From assembly GCF_012844305.1 (NCBI RefSeq), contig NZ_JABANE010000006.1, positions 62,001 through 126,000 of the forward strand: a DNA stretch of 64,000 nt, given 5' to 3'. Origin of the DNA: Flammeovirga aprica JL-4. Its GTDB lineage: Bacteria > Bacteroidota > Bacteroidia > Cytophagales > Flammeovirgaceae. Positions 16,875 through 27,000 of the stretch are shown piece after piece. The stretch's first letter is position 1; each line of letters opens with the position of its first letter. A program made the translations under genes and the position numbers. The notes under the pieces were generated by a model. It was not told where the DNA came from. It did no database searches and was given only the letters and a program-made list of their open reading frames with translations.

Positions 16875-17935
16875 TTTTTTAAGGTATCAAAAGTCACTTC
16901 AAATTGTTTGTCCTTGATGTTGTGGAGCACAGTAGGCTCAGCATTTCCCAGCAGTTTAAATCGTTTTTTCAAATTATTCAAACCTGTGCCAGTAGTGGCT
17001 TCAGGGTTTCTCTTTGGAATGAGGTTATTGCTGAATGTAATAGAATTGTCTTCGTTTTGCCTGATTTTGATTATGAGTGGATTATTCTTGGTGAAGGCAT
17101 TGTGTTTTATCGCGTTCTCTGCCAAAGATTGAAGGGTGACAACAGGAAGATATTCGTTATTGATCACCTCATTAGGAAGGTAATTCTCAAACTGAATAGA
17201 GTTGGCAAACCTCACTTTTTGCAGTTCTATATAATTCTGGCAAAACTCCAGCTCATTCTTAATCAAAGCTTGGTCCTTTGCCGCTTCGGTGATTGAAAAC
17301 CTCAAATGGGCCGATAGCCGTACAAGATAATCCTCTGCGGTTTGCTGCTCTTTTTTGATTAATAGCTTCAGCGTATTGAGAGCATTGAATATAAAGTGGG
17401 GGTGGATTTTATTTTTCAACTGCTCCTGCTGTGTTACATATTGGGCCAGTTCAAGGCGAGTTTTGGCCAGTTCCAACTGTGCTTTTTCATGTTTGCCAGT
17501 AATCAGCCAATAAATAATTAAAATAAAAGTATTGTTGGCAGTAGCAGCAATAATAGGATAGTACCCAAAAGAACCAAAATCAATTGGAGCATGTTCTGCT
17601 CGTTTCAATCTGAATAAAAAAACGATTACAAACATGACAGTGTAAGAAAAAAGGTACTTCCAGTTTTGATGTACTGTCCTGTTGAGTTGATCATCAAGGA
17701 AATGAAAGAGCCATATATTGATCATCCATTGGATAAAAACAAAAACAGAAATACCGCTCAATGCTTTCAAAAGTGTGAGATAACTCCATGAAATCATGGT
17801 TTTCTCAATTTCAGGCAAGGAAATAACGTGCAGTACCATTGGGGTAATGGTGTAAATACCAATAATGGGTGAGGTGACCAGAGCCATTTTCACCAATTCA
17901 CGTAATTGAAGCTTTTTGGAAACAAACTTGTTCAT
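16871..17935 (-). CDS. LytS-like sensor histidine kinase
   Basis: 354 residues from the ATG at 17935; an ATG at 17974 would add 13 hydrophobic residues and cannot be ruled out. About four membrane helices occupy the first 145 residues, with no large external domain. The His_kinase (PF06580-type) motif NKIHPHFIFNALNTL carries the phosphorylated histidine (about 178). LQSLAENAIKHN is the ATP-binding N box, and TGTGLNNLKKRFKLL is the G-box end. It pairs with the overlapping LytTR regulator. The signal is unknown; it may sense the state of the envelope or a ligand. Confidence 0.92.
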   Translation of the reverse strand: MNKFVSKKLQLRELVKMALVTSPIIGIYTITPMVLHVISLPEIEKTMISWSYLTLLKALSGISVFVFIQWMINIWLFHFLDDQLNRTVHQNWKYLFSYTVMFVIVFLFRLKRAEHAPIDFGSFGYYPIIAATANNTFILIIYWLITGKHEKAQLELAKTRLELAQYVTQQEQLKNKIHPHFIFNALNTLKLLIKKEQQTAEDYLVRLSAHLRFSITEAAKDQALIKNELEFCQNYIELQKVRFANSIQFENYLPNEVINNEYLPVVTLQSLAENAIKHNAFTKNNPLIIKIRQNEDNSITFSNNLIPKRNPEATTGTGLNNLKKRFKLLGNAEPTVLHNIKDKQFEVTFDTLKK

Positions 17936-18230
17936 GTGAGCAAAGTAACAAAAAGATAAAATTTTCAATGCCAAAGTTCTCCTAAAAACTTACCTATATG
18001 GCCTTAAATCCATCATTTGGACTTCTATACTAGAGCTTCTTACTTGATATAAGGTTGTTTGCAGTAGGGGATATTTCTGTAGGAAATCAATGTGAAAGTA
18101 ATTTTTTTGAAATAAAATAAGGTGGAAGTGAACTAAAACTTACTCATGACAGTTATAAGGGTGTAACAAGTGATAAAAACCTGTAAATTTTACAAACGCA
18201 TAAAAATTTTACAAGGCTTAATTTGAAAAG

Positions 18231-18511
18231 AACATTTGTGCAAGAATATAATATCATGATGAAAACCCCTCACACTTCTTATGTGGCATTAATTTGATGT
18301 TTAGTGAGCACTTCAGAGTATTCTGACCGATACATCTGAAAAGAAGTAGATCAGACCAACCCAGATCGTTCCAGCTTATCATGATAGAAGAATCTGTATT
18401 TCAATGGATTCAAAATGGAACATACAAACACTCTCAGAAGACATTGATCCAGTAAATTAGACGACAGAGAGATGTAAAAAAGGTTTTGCTTTAGAAGCGA
18501 AGCCTTTTTTT
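18231..18511 (+). ncRNA. Candidate transcript with orphan terminator and two tiny reading frames
   Basis: No gene long enough to be convincing lies here, yet the segment ends in a good plus-strand terminator: 18481-18491 pairs with 18495-18505 over 11 bp with two G-U pairs, followed by seven T. AACATTTG at 18231-18238 is one base off the -7 consensus. Two small frames lie between: MMKTPHTSYVALI (18256-18297) and a 24-codon frame at 18381-18455 beginning MIEESVFQW. It could be a small RNA or a micro-peptide transcript. Upstream, AAATTTTACAA is repeated at 18185 and 18204. The promoter is uncertain. Confidence 0.35.
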
Positions 18512-18616
18512 ATGCGTTGTGTTTTTTGTTGTGATTTAAACAAAAAAGTCATTTTTTAATACTTTATAGTAATAATTTGAAAGTCGAAGGCTACTGTATG
18601 CCGTTTTTATAATCAG

Positions 18617-18698
18617 ATAGAATGAAAATAAAGTAGTATAGACAGTAGTTAGATTATATAATGAAAAAGGTTGTCCGATGGATGGCCTTTTTTTGTTT
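18617..18698 (+). ncRNA. Small-RNA-like repeat, copy B
   Basis: Copy of the unit at 11368-11450: the same ATAGAATGA start, the identical 24-base core at 18633-18656, and an end in GGTTGTCC-GAT-GGATGGCC followed by seven T. Compared with copy A, the right half of the stem reads GGATGGCC instead of GGGCGACC, and pairing is kept through G-U pairs. It follows the orphan terminator at 18481-18511 and is free of overlapping genes. Confidence 0.5.
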
Positions 18699-18767
18699 CT
18701 AAATTTTGACTTTGCACTTAAGCTAAATATTTTTATCAAAAGTTGATCAATGAGTTATCTTCCCAAA

Positions 18768-18840
18768 AGCCCATAATTTCAATTATGGGTCTACGAAATA
18801 CACGTTTACTTCATTTCGTGGGCTCAGCTCAAAAATGGGC
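18768..18840. other. Cluster of alternative hairpins
   Basis: CCCATAATT (18770-18778) pairs perfectly with 18781-18789, and ACGAAAT (18793-18799) with 18813-18819. The same AGCCCAT at 18768-18774 can instead pair with TGGGCT at 18819-18824 or with ATGGGC at 18835-18840. These exclusive pairings are reminiscent of a switch, but strand and transcript are unknown. Confidence 0.3.
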
Positions 18841-18842
18841 AT

Positions 18843-18931
18843 AAAAAAAACACTTGAAAAATTTCAAGTGTCTTTCCACAGCTGGTTAATGTTACTGGTG
18901 TATCATGCCATACAATAGGTGACTAACCTAT
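18843..18931 (-). ncRNA. Candidate minus-strand small RNA upstream of tpiA
   Basis: Read on the minus strand, two adjacent perfect hairpins come first: 18931-18926 with 18920-18915 (ATAGGT/ACCTAT, 5-base loop), and 18914-18910 with 18903-18899 (TGTAT/ATACA). About 28 unpaired bases follow, then a 10-bp terminator stem (18871-18862 with 18859-18850) and seven T. No protein gene precedes this terminator on the minus strand. The 5' end is not defined and may lie further right. Confidence 0.4.
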
Positions 18932-19174
18932 GTTTCTTTACCCAATTAATCTTTATTCACTTACTGTGCCATAAAATGAAAAATTAGTTAAACCATTGTT
19001 TTTGAGTATTTTAAAAGGGTTTATCTGTTTTTTGGCATATTTTAAAGTTTCAAAATGAAACAAATATTCCATAATATGGAAAAATATAAGTCAGATAATG
19101 AAAAAAGAGGCGGAAAATCTACTTTTTTATCAAAATACCCCTCAAACTATCTGTCTGAGTATGACGAAACTCAT

Positions 19175-19204
19175 TTTCAAAATACGGTGTGATATGTATA
19201 TTCG
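19175..19204 (+). promoter_or_regulatory. Probable promoter of tpiA
   Basis: TTTC at 19175-19178, an 18-base gap and TATATTCG at 19197-19204 are each one base off the Bacteroidota pair TTTG / TAnnTTTG. This gives a leader of roughly 35 bases before the ATG at 19247. Confidence 0.4.
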
Positions 19205-19246
19205 CGACTGATTATAAAATTCATCTTATAAAAGAAAATTTACATC

Positions 19247-20008
19247 ATGAGACAAAAAATTGTTGCAGGTAACTGGAAAATGAATCTTCTTAAGGAAGAC
19301 GCTGTATCTTTAGCATCAGAAGTAGTGAATATCGCGAAAGACGAAACTCCGTCAGACGTTAAAGTTATCATGTGTACTCCTTTCATTCATTTAAGCAAAG
19401 TAAAATCATTAGTTGGTGATGCTGCTAATGTATTTGTTGGTGCTCAGAACTGCTACACAGAGCCAAAAGGTGCTTACACAGGAGAAATTTCTGCACAGCA
19501 ATTAGCTTCTTATGGTATTGATTACGTGATCTTGGGTCACTCTGAGCGTCGTGAGTACTTTGGTGAGTCAAATGCTACTTTAGCTACTAAAACTGATGCT
19601 GTAATTGCAAACGGTATGTTGCCAATCTTCTGTATCGGTGAGGTATTAGAGGAGCGTGAGGCTGGTACTCAAAAAGAAGTTGTTGAGAAGCAATTATCAG
19701 AAGGTTTATTCCACCTTTCTGCTGAGGACTTCGGTAAAGTAGTTTTAGCATACGAGCCAGTTTGGGCTATCGGTACTGGTAAAACAGCTTCTTCTGCACA
19801 AGCACAAGAAATGCACAAAGATATCCGTGATATGGTTGCTGCTAAATATGGTCAAGAGGTTGCTGATGCTACTTCTATCTTATATGGTGGTTCTGCTAAG
19901 CCAAGCAACGCTCAAGAATTATTCGCTCAACCTGACGTTGACGGTGGTTTGATCGGTGGTGCTTCATTAGTAGCTAGAGACTTCATCGAAATCTCAAAAT
20001 CATACTAA
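19247..20008 (+). CDS. tpiA: Triosephosphate isomerase
   Basis: 253 residues, normal length. It interconverts dihydroxyacetone phosphate and glyceraldehyde 3-phosphate in glycolysis and gluconeogenesis. All catalytic residues are present: Lys11 (GNWKMN), His98 ([12 protein letters not shown]) and Glu170 ([14 protein letters not shown]). [10 protein letters not shown] and [10 protein letters not shown] form the phosphate-binding end of the barrel. Codon use looks more selective (many GGT, CGT) than in neighbouring genes, as expected for a highly expressed enzyme. It stands alone between a promoter and a terminator. Confidence 0.98.
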   Translation: MRQKIVAGNWKMNLLKEDAVSLASEVVNIAKDETPSDVKVIMCTPFIHLSKVKSLVGDAANVFVGAQNCYTEPKGAYTGEISAQQLASYGIDYVILGHSERREYFGESNATLATKTDAVIANGMLPIFCIGEVLEEREAGTQKEVVEKQLSEGLFHLSAEDFGKVVLAYEPVWAIGTGKTASSAQAQEMHKDIRDMVAAKYGQEVADATSILYGGSAKPSNAQELFAQPDVDGGLIGGASLVARDFIEISKSY

Positions 20009-20056
20009 TTTGAAATTAGGCATGCGTTACGTTACGTATTAAAGATAAACGTGTTT

Positions 20057-20095
20057 AAGGGGGTTGTTCTATAAATAGTTCAACCTCTTTTTTTT
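20057..20095 (+). terminator. Intrinsic terminator of tpiA
   Basis: AAGGGGGTTG (20057-20066) pairs with CAACCTCTT (20081-20089), allowing G-U, followed by eight or more T. Confidence 0.8.
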
Positions 20096-20205
20096 ATCCA
20101 AAAACTTGCTTTATACCTTAACTTCAGTATATTAATACTGTGATTAAGCCATTTGCTAAAAAACATGGCTACTTGAATGAAATGGAACCAAGACTTAATT
20201 CAAAA

Positions 20206-21030
20206 ATGCAGAGACTCTTAATATTCCTATTTTTATTTTCAGTATCAGGTACGCTTCTCTTTGCCCAGAAAAAAGACAAAAAGAAGAAAAATGATATGAT
20301 TCATGAGGCTACCAAGGATTTGGAAAATCAATCGCAGAACCTCAGAGACAGTATGGTATTTTTCCATCCAGAGTGGGAAAATGGCAATTTATCATTGAAA
20401 GATGGTACAGTATTCAAAGATGTGCCTTTGCTTTATGATTTAGAAAGAGATCAAGTAGAGGTCTTACAGATTGAGGATATTGAGCTGTATGGAGGGGAAG
20501 GAATGAAGGATACAACAGTCTTGATTTTTGAACAGCATGAAATTGATGAGTTTGATTTTATAGCCCACACATTAGATGAAAATGAACAGGAAATAACTGT
20601 GCCCCATCACTTTGTAAATGCCGAACGTTTTTATAGAGATGAATTGCCTGCAATTGGTATCTATGAAATTGTGGAGGAAGGTAAGGTTGGTGTCATTGCT
20701 TATCCTTATTTATGGAAAATTATGCATAGAACTACAGCTCATTTTGACCCAGAAAGAAGAAGGGAGCTAGAGAACAGTGTGCATGATGTGAAGGGAAGAC
20801 AAGCAGAGGTTTATTATAGTTTTGAGTTGAAAGAGAAACTTTACTTGCTGCTGGATGGCAAGGTGATCTATGATTTAGATGTGAAAAGAAAAACCTTCTT
20901 GAAAGTATTTGAAGGTAAAGAGGAGGAAATAAATGAGTATATGAGAAAATCGGGGCTTCAATATAAAAATAGAGAAGATCTGATTAAAATCGTTAATCAC
21001 TACAATGGTCTGGCAGAGATGATGAATTAG
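20206..21030 (+). CDS. Secreted protein of unknown function
   Basis: 274 residues from the ATG at 20206, which begins directly with a signal peptide ending at LLFAQ; in-frame starts at 20140 and 20182 would put a long polar stretch before it. Right after cleavage comes a lysine-rich run (KKDKKKKND). The rest is acidic and mixed, with no membrane segment and no motif I recognise; sections such as NLSLKDGTVFKDVPLLYD look like a beta-rich periplasmic domain. It overlaps the convergent hydrolase gene by four bases at the stop codons. Function unknown. Confidence 0.75.
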   Translation: MQRLLIFLFLFSVSGTLLFAQKKDKKKKNDMIHEATKDLENQSQNLRDSMVFFHPEWENGNLSLKDGTVFKDVPLLYDLERDQVEVLQIEDIELYGGEGMKDTTVLIFEQHEIDEFDFIAHTLDENEQEITVPHHFVNAERFYRDELPAIGIYEIVEEGKVGVIAYPYLWKIMHRTTAHFDPERRRELENSVHDVKGRQAEVYYSFELKEKLYLLLDGKVIYDLDVKRKTFLKVFEGKEEEINEYMRKSGLQYKNREDLIKIVNHYNGLAEMMN

Positions 21031-21806
21031 TTTTTATCGTCAAGCCATTCCTGAATGTACTCTGCCACTTCTGTCCAATTGGGTTCAAACATAAAAGCAT
21101 GAGCTCTGTTCTCAAATATTATGGCCTGCTGTCCATAAAATGTGGCCGTTTTTTCTACATCCTCAGGAAAAATAATTTTATCATCCCTGAAACCAATATG
21201 AGCCATTGGGAAATTAACCTTTGATGCATCAATTTCAAAGTCTCTCAGCATCATTTCCAGTAGAGCTCTGATAGATTCTCTCTGCATATTTTTACTGACA
21301 TGTTTTCGGACTTCTAATGAAGGTAATGTGGTGTAAATCCCTTCTGGAGGTTCTGTTTCAATATATTTTCCAAAAGGAAATAAAGCGGAGGCAGCAAATT
21401 TACCCCAGCTTAAAGGTGCTGTAAGGAAGAATTCAGACATTGACCTGAAAACCCCAAAAGGAGGAACAGCCGCCAATAAAACAGCCGCTTGAAGGGAAAT
21501 TTTCTGACCGACAAGCTGTGTTACAAGTCCTCCCATTGAATGACCTATAAGAATAGGCTTTTCATCCAGAGAAGTGATCAGTTTTATAACATCTTCTGTG
21601 TATTGGTCTAAACCGTATAAATTTAGGAAGAGTTTACTTTCATTATCGCGGTGGCCACTTAGGTGAACGGCGTAGGTGTCGTATCCCAATTCGGCAAAAT
21701 AATCTAGAAAATTACCTCTCCATGCTTCTCCATTGAACAAAGCGCCATGGATTAGAATTAGAGGGTGTTTCGATTTTTTCTGTTTTGCGGGTTTGAAAGT
21801 AAACAT
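21027..21806 (-). CDS. Alpha/beta hydrolase
   Basis: 259 residues with the alpha/beta hydrolase fold. The oxyanion-region motif LIHGALFNGEAW is near residue 18. The nucleophile elbow is GHSMGG (Ser90), and the acid is Asp208 or Asp209 (GFRDDK). The catalytic histidine is His236 (NRAHAFMFEP). There is no signal peptide. It could be an esterase or lipase-like enzyme; the substrate is not evident. It lies nine bases after the LytTR regulator gene on the same strand and is probably part of that operon. Confidence 0.9.
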   Translation of the reverse strand: MFTFKPAKQKKSKHPLILIHGALFNGEAWRGNFLDYFAELGYDTYAVHLSGHRDNESKLFLNLYGLDQYTEDVIKLITSLDEKPILIGHSMGGLVTQLVGQKISLQAAVLLAAVPPFGVFRSMSEFFLTAPLSWGKFAASALFPFGKYIETEPPEGIYTTLPSLEVRKHVSKNMQRESIRALLEMMLRDFEIDASKVNFPMAHIGFRDDKIIFPEDVEKTATFYGQQAIIFENRAHAFMFEPNWTEVAEYIQEWLDDKN

Positions 21807-21815
21807 CTTTATGAT

Positions 21816-22583
21816 TTATGAGTTGGGCATTATTCCTTTACTGTAAATTGTATCCTTCACTGTTTGCTGATACAATCTGCCGATAGGAAGCATCTTTCCG
21901 TTTTTCAATTCTACCTGATTTCCCTCAATTGCATTTACCTTTTTAAGTGAAATAGCATAGGAGCGGTGTATTCTTATAAATTCGTCCTCAGGAAGATTTT
22001 CCAGAATCTTAGTAAGCGTATAGTGCACCACCATTTCTTTTTCCTTGGTGTAAATTCTCAAGTAATCTTTCAGACTTTCCATATAAATGATGTCGTCAAG
22101 AAAAACTTTCAGCATTTTCTTTTCTACTTTCAGGAAGATAAAACGCTCTTCTTCTGTGCTTGCAGAAGAGGAGGAAACAGGTGCCGCAACAGTTTTAGGA
22201 GGAGCCTTAGCCGCTTCTTTAGTGTGTATAAACTGCGCTGCTTTATTTGCCGCTTTTAAGAAACGTTGAAAAGAAATAGGTTTTAATAAATAATCCAGAG
22301 CGGAAATCTCAAAACCTTCCAAAGCATATTCTCTATGTGCGGTAGTAAGAATAACTTCCGGCTTCTGCTCCAGCGACTTCACAAAGTCAATTCCTGTAAG
22401 CATCGGCATGTTTATATCTAAAAACAGCAGATCAATCTTATTGTTTTGTAATATATTGAAAGCTTCGATCGCACTTTCGCATTTGGCCACAATTTCAAAT
22501 TCATTGAGACGAAGTAGATAATTTTCAATCACCTTGATTGCTAAAGGTTCATCATCAATGATTAGGCATTTTATTTTGCTCAT
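21816..22583 (-). CDS. LytTR-family response regulator
   Basis: 255 residues. The receiver domain has Asp10/Asp11, the phosphoacceptor Asp56 (LLFLDINMPML) and a KPI lysine. A low-complexity linker rich in Ala, Pro and Ser (AAKAPPKTVAAPVSSSSAS) precedes the LytTR domain, which ends with FIRIHRSYAISLKKVNAIEGN. The gene overlaps its kinase by 29 bases. It is divergent from the SusC/SusD genes and is a candidate regulator for them or for the downstream hydrolase. Confidence 0.93.
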   Translation of the reverse strand: MSKIKCLIIDDEPLAIKVIENYLLRLNEFEIVAKCESAIEAFNILQNNKIDLLFLDINMPMLTGIDFVKSLEQKPEVILTTAHREYALEGFEISALDYLLKPISFQRFLKAANKAAQFIHTKEAAKAPPKTVAAPVSSSSASTEEERFIFLKVEKKMLKVFLDDIIYMESLKDYLRIYTKEKEMVVHYTLTKILENLPEDEFIRIHRSYAISLKKVNAIEGNQVELKNGKMLPIGRLYQQTVKDTIYSKGIMPNS

Positions 22584-23706
22584 CTCTTGGAATTTTAAGT
22601 GTTACTTTAAAAATCTTCTCCCCATCGTTAATATCCAGAGAATAGAGGTCACCGTATAGTAAGCCTAATCTTCTTCTAGCGTTTTCTAGTCCAAATCCAC
22701 CAGTCTTAGGTTTATTTTGCGTATCAGTAGTAAGATTAAACGGTAGAGGTGTCTGGTCAATGTTAGGATTTTCTACTTCAAAAGTGATAAAATCCTGTGA
22801 AATCTTCAAGTGAAGTGATATATCAATCTCATTTAATTTGTTCTTGGTGCCATGTTTAAAGGTATTTTCAATAAACGGCAACAATAATAACTGAGGAATC
22901 CGCACCCCATCGTCATCACCTTCCACTTCAAATGTAAGATTAAGTCGGTGGCCAAAGCGTAGCTTCTCAAGGTCAAGATAGTTTTGCAGATAATACATTT
23001 CATCAGAAAGAAGCACTCTTGACTCTTTTTGATAAAGCATATAACTCATCAGTTCCGAGAGCTTTATGATGGCATCCGGAGCATCATCACTCTTATCTAA
23101 AGTAAGTGAATAGATATTATTTAAAGTATTGAACAGGAAATGAGGCTGTATCTGTGATTTCAGCAAGTTCAATTCCGTCATCATATTTTGTTTTTCAAGC
23201 TCGCGTGTACGTTTCTGATTGATGATCCAGTTTCTGGTCAACGCAATAGAAGTGGTAATTCCCAGCACATATAATTCACCCGTAATAATGGCTACAACAT
23301 GATTAACACTGAAAATTTCCGCCTGCGTGCCAGCTTCAGGCCATACCGGTAATAAAAACTGCTGTGTCATAAATACTTTGACATACATCATTACTACTAA
23401 AGCGCCAGCAAGGTTCAATAAATAAAGAACATATTTCTTAGAAGGAATAAACTTTGGAAGTAAATAATACGCGTGATAGTACGTAAGGGGGATATGAATC
23501 GCAAAACCTATTATATTTGATTGGAAAGAATAGGTATAGTCATCATAGTAGCTTCCCCATCTCAATCCATTTAAAAGAAAATAGATTAACCAAAATATGG
23601 TATGATGTAATATAGGCTTCTGCAGTTTAAGCGTCATCACTTCGGGGATATGTTCAAAGAAGTTTACTGGCTCATTGAACTTATTTTTATCAGTAGATAT
23701 AGCCAT
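22555..23706 (-). CDS. LytS-like sensor histidine kinase
   Basis: 383 residues. About four membrane helices lie between residues 33 and 160. A short coiled linker leads into the His_kinase motif LKSQIQPHFLFNTLNN with the phosphorylated His189. LLLPFIENTFKHG is the ATP-binding N box and GGFGLENARRRLGLLYG the G box. The start overlaps no other gene. It forms a coupled pair with the overlapping LytTR regulator. The first 25 residues are polar and may be shorter in reality, since an ATG also lies at residue 24. Confidence 0.92.
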   Translation of the reverse strand: MAISTDKNKFNEPVNFFEHIPEVMTLKLQKPILHHTIFWLIYFLLNGLRWGSYYDDYTYSFQSNIIGFAIHIPLTYYHAYYLLPKFIPSKKYVLYLLNLAGALVVMMYVKVFMTQQFLLPVWPEAGTQAEIFSVNHVVAIITGELYVLGITTSIALTRNWIINQKRTRELEKQNMMTELNLLKSQIQPHFLFNTLNNIYSLTLDKSDDAPDAIIKLSELMSYMLYQKESRVLLSDEMYYLQNYLDLEKLRFGHRLNLTFEVEGDDDGVRIPQLLLLPFIENTFKHGTKNKLNEIDISLHLKISQDFITFEVENPNIDQTPLPFNLTTDTQNKPKTGGFGLENARRRLGLLYGDLYSLDINDGEKIFKVTLKIPRDEQNKMPNH

Positions 23707-23842
23707 TGTTAACGAAAGTTTAATAATATCTACTAATTATATGTTAAATGTCAATGAGACAATTAAATTAGATTTATGTTACAAATATAAGATTTTATGA
23801 CATTTATCCTTAGATGAATGCAGTTCGTCTGTGAATTAACGT

Positions 23843-23906
23843 TGTATAACAGACGTTAATCACTGTTAATCTATTTTTTTAATTTTCCTTAAGTGTCTGT
23901 TATACA
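23843..23906. promoter_or_regulatory. Long-range inverted repeat in the SusC promoter region
   Basis: TGTATAACAGAC (23843-23854) has its exact complement at 23895-23906, 40 bases apart. A further CGTCTGT at 23826-23832 faces ACAGACG at 23849-23855. The right arm overlaps a weak -7 box (TACATTTA). The region sits between a LytS/LytTR pair and the SusC gene, so operator sites are plausible. No 21-bp direct repeat like the one at 16011 was found here. Confidence 0.4.
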
Positions 23907-24010
23907 TTTACGATATCAAGAAAATGCAAGGGAGTGTTTCCTTTGCTTGTGAGCAAAATTACTAATTACTCTCTGCTCACATCGTCTGTTCATCTAACCT
24001 TCAGTTCAAT

Positions 24011-27000
24011 ATGAAATTCAGACTACTAACATTAGTCATTAGCCTACTACTAATGACAAATTTCCTTCAAGCACAAGAGTCACTTGTGAAAGGTACAGTA
24101 AGTGAAAATGGCACAGGAGAGCCATTACCAGGTGTAAACGTATTAATCAAAGGTACCTCTGTAGGTACAACAACCGATTTTAATGGTGAGTTTAGTTTAA
24201 CAGTAGGAGAAGGATCAACGCTTTCTTTCTCTTATATTGGTTACAAAACGCAAGATGTTGAAGTCGGTACTCAAACATCATTTGACATCTCTTTAGAGGT
24301 AGATGCCGAACAACTAGAAGAAGTTGTGGTGACAGCATTTGGTATGGAAAGAGAATCAAAAGCTCTTGGTTATGCAGTCCAAGAAGTAAAGGGAGATGAT
24401 TTAGCAGTAGCTAAAGAACCAAGCGTAATTAATGGATTGTCTGGTAAAGTATCAGGTGTACAAATTACTAAAACTGCAGGTGGTGCAGGTGGTTCATCTC
24501 GTGTTGTTATCCGTGGTAACAACTCTTTAACAGGATCAAACCAACCATTATATATTGTTGATGGTGTGCCGATTGATAACTCATCTTTCTATAACACAGG
24601 AAGCTACTGGGATGGTGGTGTTGATTATGGTGATGGTATTGGTGATATCAACCCTGATGACATTGAATCACTTTCAGTATTAAAAGGACCTGCAGCAGCA
24701 GCTTTATATGGTTCACGTGCAGCAGGTGGTGTTATCTTAATCACTACTAAGAAAGGAAAAAACAGAAATGGCAAACTTACTGTAGAGTACAATGGTAACT
24801 TCACTTTCGAAAATCCATTGGTATTACCAAACTTCCAAAATGAGTATGGTCTTGGTCGTGATGGTGTAATCCCTGCAGCAGAAGAAATTCGTTCTCAACA
24901 AAACTCTCAATCAAGTTGGGGACCTAGAATGCAAGGTCAAACGTACACAGACTGGACAGGTAATGAATCACAATACACTGCTCAACCTGATAACGTAAAA
25001 GACTTCTTCAATACTGGTACTACAATGATGAACTCAATTGCAGTAGGTGGTGGAGATGAAAAAGCAAACTTCAGACTTTCATATGCAAACTTAAAGAATG
25101 AAGGTATGGTGCCAACGTCAACTTTTGAAAGAAACTCAGTTGGCTTAAGAGGTAGTATGAAGAAAGGTATCTTAACTGTAGATAGTAAAGTAAACTACTT
25201 TAATGTAAAGGGTTATAACAGAGCTTATATGGCTGAAACAATGGAGAACCCAATGTTTACTTTTATCAACATGGGACGTTCTGTTAGAACTCAAGATCTT
25301 AAGAATAACACAATGAGAGATGGAGAGCATTTCAACTTCTCAAACAATCAGTTCTTAATGAACCCATATTACGCTCTTGAAAAAGCACCAAACTGGGATG
25401 AGAAAAACAGAGTTTTAGGTTTTGTTTCTGCTAAGTTTGATATCATGGAAGGTTTAAGCTTCCAAGCTCGTACAGGTTTGGATCACTGGACACACGACAG
25501 ATTTAGAACTTCACCAAAAGGTGCTGAAGGTACTGTATACAGACCAGCTGGTAGATTAGAAAAAGACGCTTTCAATGTAACAGAGCAAAACACTGACTTT
25601 ATCTTTAACTTTAAGAAAGACTTCTCAAGTGATTTATCATTGAGTGCAATTGCAGGTGCTAACTTCTTACATCAAAATGTTGTATATACTAACACGTTAG
25701 CGGGTGCATTGGTAGAGAGAGATTGGTACAGCTTCAACAACGCTGATGGAGGAACTGCAACACGTGAGAACATCACTGAAAAGAAAGTTCACTCAGTATT
25801 TGGTTCAGCAAACATTGGATATAAGAACGTATTATTCTTAGACTTAACAGCAAGAAATGACTGGTCATCAGCGCTACCTAATCAATCATTCTTCTATCCT
25901 TCAGTAACAGGTGCATTTGCCTTCTCTGAATTATTAGATGTAGATGAGTCAATCTTCACTTTTGGTAAAGTAAGAGCATCATGGGCTAAAGTAGGTAAAG
26001 ATACAGATCCTTACTCAACTTCATTAGCTTACTCTATCATCACTCAAGATGTTATTAATGGTCAGCCTGCAGGAGCAATTGGTACAATCACAAACAGAGG
26101 TGATATCACTTCAGTATCAGTAATTGATCCTAACTTATTACCAGAGATTACTACTTCATGGGAAATTGGTGCAGACCTTAAGTTCTTAAATAACAGAATT
26201 GGATTAGACGTAACATACTACAGCGGAATCTCTGAAAATCAAGTTATCCCAGTACCACTTCCAAATACTGCAGGAGCTCAGTCGATCGTAGTAAACCAAG
26301 GATCAATGAAAAACAGTGGTATTGAATTAATGTTGACAGCAAATGCCATCCAAAAAGGATCATTTAACTGGGATATCACAGCCAACTTCACAAAAAATAC
26401 AAACGAATTAGTATCACTTTATGAAGAGGTAGGTTTGGATGAGTTATTATTAAACCAATCTGCAAGAGGTGAGGTAAGAATCTTAGCTCAAACAGGTAAG
26501 CCTTATGGTCAAATTGTAGGTAGACAATTAGTTAGAGATGCAAGCGGTAATCCTCAGTTTAATGCTGAAACTGGTGAAGACGGATTAACAGTTTATACGC
26601 CACAGTTCGAAGAAGATAAAGAGTTAGGTAACATTACTCCAGACTTCATGTTAGGTTTATCAAACAGATTCTCTTACAAAAACTTTGTAATGAATGTTGT
26701 TTTAGATGCGAAGATCGGTGGAGATATGTTCTCTTACACGAATTACAACTTACATAGAAACGGTCATCACCAAACTACTGCTGACCAAAGAAATGCAGGT
26801 GGTGTTAATGTATCTGTAGACGGATCAGTTCAAAAAATCGACACACAAGCTTACTATGATGCTATCGGAAACTCAGCAGTTGCAGATGCTTTCGTACAAG
26901 ACGCTTCATATGTGAAATTAAGAGAAGTAAGTTTTGGGTATAAATTACCAACTTCATTAACTCAAAAAGTATACATCCAAGGTGCTACAATCTCATTCAT

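Noticed and set aside
23821..23910. LytTR 21-bp direct repeat before SusC
   Set aside because: Several GTT triplets occur, but their distances (14, 10 and 34 bp) do not give the two-turn spacing seen at 16011-16042.
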